Of a DNA stretch of 64,000 bases, positions 40,973-52,289 are shown piece by piece. Made by a program: the position numbers and the translations under genes. Source of the DNA: Oncomelania hupensis (lineage: Eukaryota > Mollusca > Gastropoda > Littorinimorpha > Pomatiopsidae). The notes below the pieces were generated by a model that saw only the letters and a program-made list of their open reading frames with translations, searched no databases and had not been told where the DNA came from. The stretch lies in the NCBI GenBank assembly GCA_036898135.1, contig CM072523.1:35710863-35774862 (forward strand), written 5' to 3'. How positions within the stretch are numbered: the first letter of the stretch is position 1; every line of letters begins with the position of its first letter.

Positions 40973-43372
40973 TCAATGTTCTTTCGTTCGCAAGGAATCG
41001 ACGCCCTCGTCAGTGGCGGTCGTCATCGGCCCAGGGTCAAAGACGATGATCACGTGGGCTTCCCTGGAATCAGTGCGTCCTCCGTTGTCTCCTTCTTCCA
41101 TCGGATGTCCGACGCAGTCGACGTTGTCAGCTCCCAGGATGCATTTGCTGGGTCTCACGGTCAGGTTGGCTTCTGCGAGACGGTGGAACAGCTCCCTCAA
41201 AGTCTGCAGATGCTCCTTCCAGGTCTGGGTGTGGACTTCATGTTCGACCAAAGTCGTAGAGCCTGGGACATCATTGAAGTTGTGGGGAAACTCGCCCATA
41301 AGGTCCTTGAGCTCCATCTTTTGACCTTCCGTCAAGCTTGGTCCTAGCTTAACATCATCGATACCTTCTTTGCTGTGGAAGTCTCCCAGTTCCAACAGTT
41401 CTTCGCTGTCAAAGCTGTCGTCGGTCACAGCTGCTGTGGCTGCGTGCACAGTCTCTGACGGCCTTTCCACGTACAGCTTAAGGAGGTTGGCGTGGTATAT
41501 CTTGGAATGCTGGCCGACCTTCACCTTGTAGTCGTTGATTCCCACCACGGTCTCCACTTCGTACGGGCCTTTCCACTGCATCAGCAACTTATTATGATCA
41601 GTAGGTAGCAGCACCAGCACTTTGTTGCCAGGTTTAACCTTCCTGTTCACAGCCCTACGGTCATAGTAGTGCTTTCCACAGTCCTGGGACTTCTTCAGGT
41701 TTTCTTTGGCTATCTCGAGAGTCTGCTCCAGCTTCTCCCGTAGCTCAAACACGTACTGGTAGCTGTTCTTCACCTCTGGGGTCTCTACTTCTTTCGTCCA
41801 CAGTTCTTTCAGGATGTGCATCGGCCCTCTGATGGTTCTTCCGTACAGCAGCTCGAACGGAGAAAAGCCGGTGGACTCCTGCGGTACTTCTCTGTAGGCG
41901 AAAAGTAGGGCGTTGATGTAGCGATGCCATTGTCTGGGCTGCTCGCTGCACAGTTTCTTCAGAGTGGACTTCAGCGTAGCATTGAACTTTTCGACAAGCC
42001 CGTTGCACATCGGATGGTAGGGTGTCGTAGTCAAATGCCGGATGCTCAGCAGTCTGTTGACCTCCTTCATACAGTCAGAGACGAACTGTGTCCCGAGGTC
42101 TGTCAGAATTTCTTCAGGCACTCCAAGTCTACTGAACATGTCCACCAGTGCCTCTGCAACAGTTTCAGTGTCAATCTTCTTCAGTGGCACTGCTTCTGGG
42201 TACCGAGTCGCATAGTCCACTAAAGTCAGTACCCACCGATGACCTTCTTCACTCGGAGGTCTTATTTCGCCGATTAAGTCTAAGGCCACCCTCTTAAAAG
42301 GTCGGTCGATCAGAGGCATCCTCTGCATAGGCACTTTCGGGACCCTTCCTCGAGGTATGGTCTTCTGGCAAATGTCACACGATCGGCAGAAACGGCTGAC
42401 GTCCGCATGAAGTCCTGGCCAGTAGAATACCGCCTGGATTCTATCCGACGTCTTCTTGATACCCAGGTGACCTCCCATGATTGAGTCATGCGCTACTTCC
42501 ATCACCTGGCGCCTTAGGGGTAACGGTACCAAGACTTGACGTAGTGGTTTCCCTCCGTTGACCCTCGGGTGCTGGAAGATTCGGTACAGGATCTTGGCCT
42601 TCACCTCAAAATAGACCGTACCACTGCCTTTGGTCACGTGGTCTTGGCGGTTCCTGTACTTGTTTAAAGTACTATCAGCTTCCTGGAGCTGGATCAGCTT
42701 ATCTCTGTCCACGATGGCAGCTTTAGAGTTGTCGGCGACCTTCAGTGGCGTAGACGTCTTGTCTCTCTTGGCCTGGGCCCTGGTAGTAACAGCACCGACG
42801 ATCTCTGGTCGGCAGGGCTGAGCCGGAGTAACCACATTGTCCCATAGCAACTCTGCAAGGTCTCCATCGGGAAACGGCAACGGATCCTCCTCCGCAACTT
42901 CGACGTGTTGAGTTGAGGCAGGACTCCACTCTGGATCGGGGTCGTCGGGTCGTCTCGCGCCGTCGATGTTCCCGATCATCAAATCGTATAGCGGCTTCTT
43001 CAGGCAAACCGCTTCGACTTCGCCTATGTAGAAAGGGGTGTTGACATGAATCTTCGCAACTGGCGCTTTCAAACATTTGCTGTCGGCCATAAGTGTCCAT
43101 TTAGAATCGCCAGTGAACTGTTCTTTAGCAATTAGATCTTCTCTGACGATGACCCCACTGCAGCCAGAGTCTCTTAAAACAGTCACTTCATGATTTCCGA
43201 CGCGTCCCTTGGAAACAGGCATGTTCTGTACGGTCACAGCTGCGCTGGCGACGACGGGGATGGTTTTCCCGTTGGCAAGGAGGAGTTGGCCATCAGTCAT
43301 GCACTCTTGCACGTCCGCAGGGGTAGCTGTGCGCTCGGTTTTACTCGGAAGAATGACGCTCCCGCCGCACAC
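40973..43372 (-). CDS. Gypsy pol: protease-integrase-partial RT, 799 codons
   Basis: Aspartic protease: VTVLRDSGCSGVIV (Asp68-Ser-Gly). Integrase: zinc knuckle H...HLGIKKT...CRSCDICQ, then the catalytic core with ALDLIGEI, ILTDLGTQFVSD and GLVEKFNATLKS; the last Asp and Glu are 35 residues apart. Then GPYEVETVVGINDYKVKVGQ (C-terminal chromo/GPY-like), then the start of the RT region (NDVPGSTTLVEHEVHT) fused directly to WKEHLQTLRELFHRLAEANL and RPSKCILGADNVDCVGH, which come after the YVDD motif in a normal RT. So fingers and palm are deleted in frame. Integrase before RT is the Gmr1-like order, unlike ordinary Gypsy. The start overlaps gag by 76 bp in another frame, consistent with ribosomal frameshifting. 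Confidence 0.92.
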   Translation of the reverse strand: MCGGSVILPSKTERTATPADVQECMTDGQLLLANGKTIPVVASAAVTVQNMPVSKGRVGNHEVTVLRDSGCSGVIVREDLIAKEQFTGDSKWTLMADSKCLKAPVAKIHVNTPFYIGEVEAVCLKKPLYDLMIGNIDGARRPDDPDPEWSPASTQHVEVAEEDPLPFPDGDLAELLWDNVVTPAQPCRPEIVGAVTTRAQAKRDKTSTPLKVADNSKAAIVDRDKLIQLQEADSTLNKYRNRQDHVTKGSGTVYFEVKAKILYRIFQHPRVNGGKPLRQVLVPLPLRRQVMEVAHDSIMGGHLGIKKTSDRIQAVFYWPGLHADVSRFCRSCDICQKTIPRGRVPKVPMQRMPLIDRPFKRVALDLIGEIRPPSEEGHRWVLTLVDYATRYPEAVPLKKIDTETVAEALVDMFSRLGVPEEILTDLGTQFVSDCMKEVNRLLSIRHLTTTPYHPMCNGLVEKFNATLKSTLKKLCSEQPRQWHRYINALLFAYREVPQESTGFSPFELLYGRTIRGPMHILKELWTKEVETPEVKNSYQYVFELREKLEQTLEIAKENLKKSQDCGKHYYDRRAVNRKVKPGNKVLVLLPTDHNKLLMQWKGPYEVETVVGINDYKVKVGQHSKIYHANLLKLYVERPSETVHAATAAVTDDSFDSEELLELGDFHSKEGIDDVKLGPSLTEGQKMELKDLMGEFPHNFNDVPGSTTLVEHEVHTQTWKEHLQTLRELFHRLAEANLTVRPSKCILGADNVDCVGHPMEEGDNGGRTDSREAHVIIVFDPGPMTTATDEGVDSLRTKEH

Positions 43373-44468
43373 CTGATGGTCAGATCTACTGGTTTGCCGT
43401 TGATTGGAGAACCGCCTCTGCCGTGGCCCGCCGCTGCGTTGTCCGTACTGCTCCGCTGTCCGCTACTTTTGTTTTGAGGACAGTTAGCCGCTCTGTGGTC
43501 TGTAGCGTTGCAGGTGAAACAGCCTCTTGAATGCCCTTCCCTGGGAGGTGGCGTGGAGTCCGTCTGTTTCTGGCTCGTCTGGCTCCCCTGGATCTGGTTC
43601 ACATGGTTTCCAGTCTTCTGAAAATGTTTCGTCGCGCTGGGTGGCCCCAGGGTCTTCCCATGAGCGATGAGATATCTTTCAGCAGCCTCAGTCACATCTT
43701 TAAGCGTCTGCAGCTTTTGTTCTTCTAAGTGGGTCGCTAGGTCCTTGTGACAGGCATTGAGAAATTGTTCCTTCACGATCAGGTCATGGAGACTGTCGTA
43801 AGACTTCCTTTCGCCTGATAACTCCACCCACTTGTGTAGATATGACGACAGGCGCTCCACAAACTGCTTTGGCGTCTCGTCTGACTTAGGCCGGCATTCA
43901 CGGAAGCGTTTACGGTAGCCCTTCTCTGTAAAGTTGTAGCACTGCAATAGGGCCTCTTTCAAGACGTCGTAGTCTTTAGCGTCATCGTCCGACAATCTGG
44001 TGTAGACGTCGAGTGCTTGCCCCGTCAGAAGTGCACTTAGTCGAATCGCCCAGTCTTGAGGTTGCCAGTTAGAGCTTTTGGCAAACCTTTCAAATCTCGC
44101 CAAATAACTGTCGATCTGGTCCTTCCCGTCGACAAACGCTGGCAATTTTGGAGCTTTGTTGTCACTGATAACTTGTGGCGCATGCTGATTGTTTTGGATA
44201 CGCGCCAACTCTAGCTGGTACTGACGCTCACCTTCAAGACGCTTCAGCTCGAACTCTCTTTCTTTTCTTGCCGCTGCTGTTCAATTTCTAGACGCTTCTG
44301 TTCTAGTTCTAGTTCTTTTTCTAGACGCTTCTCTTCCAATTCTCTTTCTTCGCGGCGACGCTGCTCTTCTAATTCTCGTTCTTGTATTCTCTCCTGGGAT
44401 TTGACGTACTCCGTCAGCTGCTTGCCTTTTAGATTCAATTCAATCCCTCTCTGCCAGAAGTCAGCCAT
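43297..44468 (-). pseudogene. Gypsy gag (SCAN-like capsid, CCHC knuckle), one frameshift
   Basis: Starts at MADFWQRGIELNLKGKQLTE (ATG at 44,468), followed by a strongly charged (R/E)-rich coiled coil; the frame then shifts at about 44,230-44,270 and continues as LARIQNN..., KLPAFVDGKDQIDSYLARFE, LSALLTGQALDVYTRL and CHKDLATHLEEQKL, a helical capsid of the type from which vertebrate SCAN domains derive, and ends with a zinc knuckle CFTCNATDHRAANC. The capsid builds the virus-like particle and the knuckle binds RNA. A single frameshift breaks the ORF; sequencing error or decay are both possible. Confidence 0.88.
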
Positions 44469-44485
44469 CTTGATGCTTCTGGAAA

Positions 44486-44572
44486 GTTCTTTTCTAGAAA
44501 GTTCTTTTCTGGAAAGTTCTTTTCTGGAAAGTTCTTGACTGTGCTGTACCTTTCTAGACTGTTCTAGAACAG
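44486..44572. promoter_or_regulatory. Heat-shock-element-like array in the Gypsy leader
   Basis: Four tandem repeats of about 18 bp of type TTCTGGAAAGTTCTTTTC, followed by TTTCTAGACTGTTCTAGAAC. Alternating GAA/TTC blocks resemble inverted nGAAn units. It lies between the 5' LTR and gag on the element's strand. Confidence 0.45.
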
Positions 44573-44999
44573 CACGCTTTCTGCAGTAGCGCTGATGCTT
44601 GCCACTAGTCGCCTTCGCTGACGCAGGCCCCGCTGTCCTCGTCGTATGCGACGCTGCACCACGCTGGTGTTGATGTATACGCTCCTGTGCTGAAGTAGAC
44701 GCGACGTCCGCTCGCCGCTCTCTGTAATACTGGCGATGTAGCTCCGAGACTGTCCCTCGACGTAGTCTTACGGCAGCCACGTAGTCCCGATCTGTTGTTC
44801 GCTCACGAAGCAACTCTTCAGCGACTACACCCCCTTGCAGTCAACCCGAACCTATCGGTGATGTAGTCCCAGTATGTTGGCCCCTCTCGACGCAACTCGT
44901 TGGCGGCTACCCTCGATGACTGCCTCTCGTAACGTTGACTCGCTTGTTGTAGCAGTTGAACCCTTGGCTATGGCGTGAATCGCGGCTTGACTCCCAAAA

Positions 45000-45567
45000 T
45001 GTTACACTCGGTTTGATGTTGGTGTTTTCTATCAGTATCTGATTCAGCCCCAATGCTGAATTCCTGATAGGGTGTAACTCAGATTCGTTTATCCACGCAG
45101 CCTGCTCAAGCAGCATACAAGTCACAAAGTCGACGTATGAAGTTTTCCACTTTTATTCAGCACACATCAACAACTGCATACAATCGCTCAATCGTCTTTC
45201 CACTCTCAAATTTACTATCAACAACAACACTCTCTATTTTTGAAACAGCGCGGCACTTAAATAGTCTCTTGATACTCCCGAATAACCTGGATCAATCTCG
45301 TTTGACGCAATTTAACCAGTCGCTTCTAACTTCGTCATTACTGTCTTACGTCATACATATTTTCTTCTCCTTCCGGAACGTCCTCTTGCTTCGACATGTA
45401 TCGGGAAATTTCTATCGAGAGTAAACACGCAGATCCTGAAAATTCTACAGTAATATCGACTAACGCAAATCATCAACGTTATACAAAGCCTCTCCTAACA
45501 ACAATGCAAGCTCAAATCAAAGGTAAATAAACTCCATCATTGAATACTTTGCAATTTCAACGTAACA
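45000..45567 (-). repeat. 5' LTR of the Gmr1-like element
   Basis: 568 bp, closely matching 40,090-40,721 except for two deletions. It would provide promoter and polyadenylation functions for minus-strand transcription. Confidence 0.93.
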
Positions 45568-45605
45568 CATTCAGAAATACTCAAATAGGTCAAAGGAACT
45601 GGAAT

Positions 45606-45650
45606 ACCGGTGTGACATCCTCACAGTTCCTAGTATCTTAGCTGGGATGG
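45606..45650. mobile_element. Telomere-repeat MITE, copy 2, left piece
   Basis: ACCGGTGTGACATCCTCACA through GTATCTTAGCTGGGATGG, interrupted by the LTR element at 45,651. Preceded by TA. Confidence 0.85.
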
Positions 45651-47233
45651 TGTAACGGAGGTTTTTTGTGTGTATTATAATCTAAATAAATATATGTATA
45701 ACTACTTATGGTGTAATGAATGAGTGTGTGAGTGTGGCTGTCTGACGTTCAGTATAAAGGTGTGTGTTCTATCTCTGTTTACTATACTCATACACTGCCA
45801 CACACGTGCTTACAGACAAGGACAAAGAATACACAGTTATTTCTCTTTGCCCTCTGTTATACTATTTCTCATTCAATTATTCACATACACAATAAATCAT
45901 CCACGTATACAATAAGTTACAGATACATTAAATCATACAATTCTTTCCAGCATATAAATAAATTCACACATACGATAGTCAAGTGCACACAGTTAGTGTA
46001 ATACTCTCACCCAGGCACTTGGGTGAGTGCACGCAGATTACTCAGTAAGTTCACGCAGTTTCTGTTAAGTGCACACAGTTGCTTTCAGAGTCCAGCACTA
46101 GCAGAAGTCGTTGTCCCTTTCTGGGGACGTCACTCGACTCTACTCTTTTGCATTAGCATCACTTCGATGACTCAGAGATCATATACTTCACAGTTTCTGT
46201 TTACTAACCTATTTCACGGATCAAGCACTCCAGGCGCGGAATTATTAGCCGTCGCTGGAGTCACAGCCACCCACACTGAAGACGCTGCAGATGTCTTCGT
46301 GGCGTAGATCCGGAGATTTACTTCGGCACCGTTGTTGCAATTCTGCACCAGTGATGGTATCCGAAGGAGAGGCAAGGCAAAGATGGTGTCCACATCCGGT
46401 CAAGCCAGTGATGTCATGGGGACCAGATCCATCCGCCGCACATCAGGGGTTCTTTGCTCCGTAACCGCCCCGCTGTATACAACATGTACACAATCGTAAA
46501 TTTTTGCTCTTATCCTTAAAGAGACTGTATGTCTTTATAGCTCACATTGAGCAAGGATCATTTCCCTTTGTAGAATGTCTCTACACGCCACCACAATCAC
46601 TACAATCACTATTATCAGCACTCCTGTGACAATACCTAGTATAGCCACTTTACACACATTGCATAGGCTACACAAAATGGACTATGAGACAAATATTACA
46701 AACACAGCTCACCTTCATTTTATAACATATTTATACCCATTCATTCATCAATAGATATTCAAATTACACAACTGAAATACGTTCCTATTTCAGCCCATAT
46801 CTTCACATATGACTGAATATAAAAATGGCATCATAATTACAAACTGAGTCACACATACATGTATACACATGATCAAATAAATATTGACATGAGTTATCGA
46901 ACTTTGTTTTCAAACATGGGTTCTTCTGTACCCTAAACGTACTACTTCACAAAAAGCAATATTCTTCCTTCTTCGTAAGGATAGCTTAGCAGTTCATTAT
47001 GAATACCACTAATAATAATAATAATAATAAACAAATACCTGTATTCTTATACAGCTAAAGTCCTAAAGAAACAGGTCTTTCCAGAGCACCCACAAAAAAC
47101 GTCCTCTCGCTTAGGCTGATGTATAGTCTCTGATCTAACAACAGCTCAGAAACTAAATTATAATTTCTACCGGAACACACAGTGACGTCATAACGTCTTT
47201 CTATATAACTGCGTGCAAAACGCGTTCGTTACA
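45651..47233 (-). repeat. 3' LTR of the second LTR element
   Basis: Contains (TAA)n near 47,010-47,030. Short open frames inside are repeated identically in the other LTR and have no recognisable product. Confidence 0.93.
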
Positions 47234-47485
47234 CTACCCCCCTCCCAAAGAAAAAAAGAACCGACCGAGGTTATTTTTTACAAGTTCTGAGGATAGTGTC
47301 AAAACACAGCAACGACCACGAAACCTTGATCTATGGAACCGATTGATCACGATCAGCGCGTGACAACAGATCCGCGAACACATTCTGTGTACCTGGAAGT
47401 GGTTCAAGAGTGAATCTGAACTCTTGTAAGGACAAAGACCAACGCATGATGCGAGAATTCTTAAAGCGACTTGTATGCAAGTACG

Positions 47486-47902
47486 TCAGCGGTCTGTGAT
47501 CAGTGTCTGAAGGACGAAGTCAACCCCCCAGAGAAATTTTGAAAATTTCGAAATAGCCCAAACAATAGCCAAACATTCCCTTTCTATCGTGCTATATCGG
47601 GTTTCTCTGTCGAGCAACTTTCTGCTCGCAAATGACACGGGGTGAAGAGTTTCCTCCAACTCCTGAAGCAGCACAGCACCCAGGCCAGTAGAACTAGCAT
47701 CCGTGCGCAAAATGAAAGGTTGGTCCAGCCTAGGTAACTGAAGAACAGGCGCAGAAGAAAAAATGTGTCTGATCTTAACCAACGCTTCCTCACAAGCAGG
47801 AGTCCACGCAATTGTGCGCGCTTTCGTCTCCTTTGTGAGATCGGTAATGGGAGCCGTGATAGTTGCGAAAGCAGGGACATATCTTCTATAAAAACTCAAC
47901 AA
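47486..47902 (-). pseudogene. Gypsy RT connection/RNase H fragment
   Basis: 138 codons: FYRRYVPAFATITAPITDLT (RT thumb/connection, F-Y-R-R-(Y/F)-(V/I)), PFILRTDASSTGLGAVLLQ (first RNase H Asp), SFASRKLLDRETRYSTIERE and CLAIVWAISKFSKFLWG. It ends in QTLITDR with a stop just where HxPL would follow. Gag, protease, RT palm and integrase are absent from the interior. Depends on a related full-length element for movement. Confidence 0.88.
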
Positions 47903-48672
47903 AATAACAAAGTGTTATCAAGATTAATTTTATAAATAATAAAAATCAATGAGTGTCACACTAACTACTATATTATTCTATATCCAATTAAATTCACAGT
48001 CAAACAGAATTACTAAACCAAAATAAAATAAAAATCACAAAACACAAACTATCAGCACTAACAATCCAACATGAACCAAAGGAAACAATGTATCAACAAC
48101 TAAACTAAATCAAGGGAAACAATTTAGCAACAACCAAGCTAAATCAAGGGAAACAATTTAACAAGGATAACCCAGTATAACTACATACATAAATACAGAA
48201 TATTATAATATCAAACTCAATGCAAATCAACAACACAATGAATAAATAAAATAAAATAAATTAAATGGGGCTGAAATTCTAACACTATAACCTACTTAAA
48301 ATAAGGGCAAAGAGAACATACACCCAAACACACGCATGAAAGGACAGAACCCTACACAGCAAAGAACTAACAAAAACAAACAATCCCACTAATAGAAGAA
48401 CAGAGCTGAAGAAGAAAATAGCAACCCACAGACAGAAAAAGAATTAAACCCTTAGTGCCAAGAAACTATACACAGGCACAGCCGTTACGCCGGAGACGGC
48501 ATTGTCACACAAACAAAACATCACAGTCATACACAATATAATCAAGAATTTCAAGGGAAATAAGCCCACTAGTCTAACTGTATATAAATATAATAACTAG
48601 TGGTGCCCTTAATAAATATAAATATGTATGACTTAATGCTAATTAACACAGAGAAAGTCTAGGGTCACCAAA
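47903..48672 (-). other. Non-coding interior of the second LTR element
   Basis: A-rich DNA without ORFs, with short direct repeats (AAATCAAGGGAAACAATTTA near 48,107 and 48,143). It ends at the primer binding site at 48,672. Confidence 0.7.
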
Positions 48673-50249
48673 TGTAACGGAGGGTTTTTTTGTGTATTAT
48701 AATCTAAATAAATATATGTATAACTACTTATGGTGTAATGAATGAGTGTGTGAGTGTGGCTGTCTGACGTTCAGTATAAAGGTGTGTGTTCTATCTCTGT
48801 TTACTATACTCATACACTGCCACACACGTGCTTACAGACAAGGACAAAGAATACACAGTTATTTCTCTTTGCCCTCTGTTATACTATTTCTCATTCAATT
48901 ATTCACATACACAATAAATCATCCACGTATACAATAAGTTACAGATACATTAAATCATACAATTCTTTCCAGCATATAAATAAATTCACACATACGATAG
49001 TCAAGTGCACACAGTTAGTGTAATACTCTCACCCAGGCACTTGGGTGAGTGCACGCAGATTACTCAGTAAGTTCACGCAGTTTCTGTTAAGTGCACACAG
49101 TTGCTTTCAGAGTCCAGCACTAGCAGAAGTCGTTGTCCCTTTCTGGGGACGTCACTCGACTCTACTCTTTTGCATTAGCATCACTTCGATGACTCAGAGA
49201 TCATATACTTCACAGTTTCTGTTTACTAACCTATTTCACGGATCAAGCACTCCAGGCGCGGAATTATTAGCCGTCGCTGGAGTCACAGCCACCCACACTG
49301 AAGACGCTGCAGATGTCTTCGTGGCGTAGATCCGGAGATTTACTTCGGCACCGTTGTTGCAATTCTGCACCAGTGATGGTATCCGAAGGAGAGGCAAGGC
49401 AAAGATGGTGTCCACATCCGGTCAAGCCAGTGATGTCATGGGGACCAGATCCATCCGCCGCACATCAGGGGTTCTTTGCTCCGTAACCGCCCCGCTGTAT
49501 ACAACATGTACACAATCGTAAATTTTTGCTCTTATCCTTAAAGAGACTGTATGTCTTTATAGCTCACATTGAGCAAGGATCATTTCCTTTTGTAGAATGT
49601 CTCTACACGCCACCACAATCACTACAATCACTATTATCAGCACTCCTGTGACAATACCTAGTATAGCCACTTTACACACATTGCATAGGCTACACACAAT
49701 GGACTATGAGACAAATATTACAAACACAGCTCACCTTCATTTTATAACATATTTATACCCATTCATTCATCAATAGATATTCAAATTACACAACTGAAAT
49801 ACGTTCCTATTTCAGCCCATATCTTCACATATGACTGAATATAAAAATGGCATCATAATTACAAACTGAGTCACACATACATGTATACACATGATCAAAT
49901 AAATATTGACATGAGTTATCGAACTTTGTTTTCAAACATGGGTTCTTCTGTACCCTAAACGTACTACTTCACAAAAAGCAATATTCTTCCTTCTTCGTAA
50001 GGATAGCTTAGCAGTTCATTATGAATACCACTAATAATAATAATAAACAAATACCTGTATTCTTATACAGCTAAAGTCCTAAAGAAACAGGTCTTTCCAG
50101 AGCACCCACAAAAAACGTCCTCTCGCTTAGGCTGATGTATAGTCTCTGATCTAACAACAGCTCAGAAACTAAATTATAATTTCTACCGGAACACACAGTG
50201 ACGTCATAACGTCTTTATATATAACTGCGTGCAAAACGCGTTCGTTACA
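48673..50249 (-). repeat. 5' LTR of the second LTR element
   Basis: Near-identical to 45,651-47,233; differences include a shorter (TAA)n and single-base changes. Confidence 0.93.
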
Positions 50250-50490
50250 GATGGGAGCGAATGGGAGCATTCTGATTGGTCGACGCGTTACAAAATTCGA
50301 CGCATGCGCACAGTGCTATCATCGTCTTCGTAAGGTTTAGGGTTAAAGTTTGGGTTAGAGTTAAGAGTTTAGGGTTAGGGTTATGACGCCTAAGAACTTC
50401 GTGAAAAAGCCGGCCCGACATGACCTGGCGCATGCGCAAATGCGCTCGGATAAACTAGGAGACCCGGAACTTGAAGGATGTGACACCGGT
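50250..50490. mobile_element. Telomere-repeat MITE, copy 2, right piece
   Basis: Continues with GGGAGCGAATGGGAGCATTC, carries GTTTAGGGTTAGGGTTATGA near 50,365 and ends GATGTGACACCGG before TA. Together with 45,606-45,650 it makes one MITE of about 280 bp in a TA-flanked site. Confidence 0.85.
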
Positions 50491-51415
50491 AAACAGGGGA
50501 AATCACTCCCTGTCAGAACAGAAGTGGAAAATTCAAATGTTAGCGGTTGGTTTGAGCAACGAAAGCCCCTTGTATCATTGTTTTGTGTTATAACAATGCG
50601 AGTGTTCGGGTAAACCTCTTTTTTCGCCAAAAGTAAACACAGCCTTTGAATTGACGCCTTTTAAATATACGTGCTTTTAAGAAAGTCGCAGTTTAAGGCG
50701 ATGGCCAAGCGTGAGCAGACTATGTAGCATCCTGTATTTAGTAGCAGGAACAGCAGCAGCAGTAATAGTAATAGAAGTAGTAGTAATTGTAAAAGTCGCG
50801 CGCAGCAGATAACGCGTTCAAATTCCAGTTTCGTGAGCATGTAGGGCAAATCGTCCGTGATCGTCACTTCCTCCACATTGATGACGAGGCCGGGGCCCCG
50901 TGGTCGAGGTTTGAACCACAAGGCCACGACGAGAGAATAGAGACCAGATACATGGTGCCCTCCATGACCAAGGCCCAGAAATAATCCCTTGTTCCGTCCA
51001 CTAGTTTACCTGAGGGAAAACAAAACTACACCCAAAAGAAAAGGATTTTGCCCATTAAAGGAGGTTTCTTCAAACACCACGTTTGATCTTTCTGCTTTAT
51101 TATGTTCTCAGACCTCATCGCGGTTATGTAATTCTAAATGTACAATTTTATTCTCTCAAAAATTGAAAGTATATAAAATGTGAACCAAATGATAGTCTTA
51201 CACCTTGCACATGCGGATAAAAATAGCGAGTCTTTGTTTTAATTTCTGTTTGACCTCACGATACAGTATCGACGAGCGCTCGATCCACTGTGTGACTAAT
51301 GGCCCAAATATATCATTTATTGATCGGGTGAGCAGCAACGATGAAAAATCTCTTCCGTTGCTGTTCGCAAATAGATAAACGTTCTATTTCCCTACTACGC
51401 AAGGGGACGAGATCA
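50491..51415. other. No gene recognised
   Basis: Contains a (CAG)n/(TAG)n patch near 50,750-50,790; otherwise featureless. Confidence 0.5.
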
Positions 51416-51419
51416 GTCT

Positions 51420-51472
51420 AAGCGACACTTTCCTACAGTCGCTATGTCAGCTATCATCATCATCATCATAAT

Positions 51473-51503
<31 letters not shown>

Positions 51504-51600
51504 AGGCGCATCTTTGTTGTCGACGTCATCGCCATATTTTCGTCACCATGACCAAGCTCATCCTCTTCCTCATCCTCATCATTATCATCATCATCCTTAC
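51420..51600. repeat. (ATC)n and (CAG)n low-complexity tract
   Basis: Imperfect ATC/CAT repeats around 51,453-51,490 and 51,560-51,595 with (CAG)n between. Confidence 0.85.
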
Positions 51601-51604
51601 AAAC

Positions 51605-51698
51605 CCTTTGCCGACTTTTTCTTAAGCAGCGGCGACTATCTTGAAGATATCTCCCGCATACGTGACGCTGACTGGTATATTCTGGGAGACGCCTTCTG
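51605..51698. repeat. Diverged copy of one half of the palindromic repeat at 52,312
   Basis: AAGCAGCGGCGACTATCTTG and GGTATATTCTGGGAGACGCC correspond to segments of the 52,312-52,567 unit (the second on its minus strand). Confidence 0.55.
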
Positions 51699-51709
51699 TC
51701 AGTTCTCAA

Positions 51710-52289
51710 CCCCCGTTGGGGTGCCGGGGGTTTCAGTATAAATAGTATCCCCACTTTCTGGAAATTTAGTGCTTTAAATTCCCACTGTCGCTGTCTTTCT
51801 CATTTGCTCTTTCTCATTCCTGCTCTGTTCTATCAATCTGCTATACTATCGTCTTCTTCGCTAGCCCAGTCTCCTACCTTTTTTCTTGAAAACTCTTCCG
51901 GGACAAGACTCCTTGTTTGTGTATGAGGTCTGTTGGATCAGCTTGGGAATATTGGACGCTTTCTGCCAGGTGGTCACTAGGGCTTCCTATGATGTTATTA
52001 TTTAGCAATGTAGGCATTTTATATGTATGTGTTTTGTTGATAGTTTATAATGATGTTTGTATTCTATTTTGATTTTGTAAACGGGAGTTCGATAAGTTGG
52101 GGTAAAGCCTCAGCCGTCCCCTGCTTGGGATGTCTTTATTGTAAAGTGACTGGCTGGTGGAGAGTATTCAGTTTTACCACTAGGGTTGTTTCAGCAGATC
52201 TTTTATGCGGATCAGGGGTTGTCCGGTCCTGATTTGGCTCGGAAGAGTCCGCTGGACCTAAAACAATAATCATGTAATGTAATGTAATG
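51710..52289 (+). repeat. Family R retroposon, copy 4 (reference copy, 580 bp)
   Basis: Starts CCCCCGTTGGGGTGCCGGG and ends in a (ATGTA)n-type tail. Flanked by an 11-bp duplication TCAGTTCTCAA (51,699-51,709) / TCAGTTTTCAA (52,290-52,300), as left by target-primed reverse transcription. No coding capacity and no clear tRNA A/B boxes. The internal TATAAATAG near the 5' end could be a promoter element. It presumably uses a LINE with a matching tail; none with the same end was seen here. Confidence 0.9.

Larger units (their letters stand above)
40090..45567 (-). mobile_element. Ty3/Gypsy LTR retrotransposon, Gmr1-like, minus strand
   Basis: LTRs at 40,090-40,721 and 45,000-45,567, with identical 5-bp flanks CATTC (40,085-40,089 and 45,568-45,572). 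Read on the minus strand the LTRs run TGTTACGTTG to GAGTGTAACA; AGTGGGGGGTTA before the 3' LTR is the polypurine tract, and TGGGAGTCAAGCC just inside the 5' LTR is the likely primer binding site (tRNA not identified). Genes: gag, then pol with protease and integrase before an RT remnant. Loss of most of RT and all of RNase H makes it non-autonomous. Confidence 0.93.
45651..50249 (-). mobile_element. Second LTR retrotransposon, long LTRs, internally deleted
   Basis: LTRs at 45,651-47,233 (1,583 bp) and 48,673-50,249 (1,577 bp), with GATGG duplicated at both edges (45,646-45,650 and 50,250-50,254). Minus-strand LTR ends are TGTAACGAACG and CCGTTACA. A purine-rich GGGAGGGGGGTAG precedes the 3' LTR, and TGGTGACCCTAGAC abuts the 5' LTR as a primer binding site. 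The 1.44-kb interior holds only an RT/RNase H piece. Only about half a dozen substitutions separate the LTRs, so the insertion is young. Confidence 0.93.

Noticed and set aside
45724..46307. Genes within the 1.58-kb LTRs
   Set aside because: Short frames repeated identically in both LTRs, no known domain, opposite strand to the element's pol remnant.
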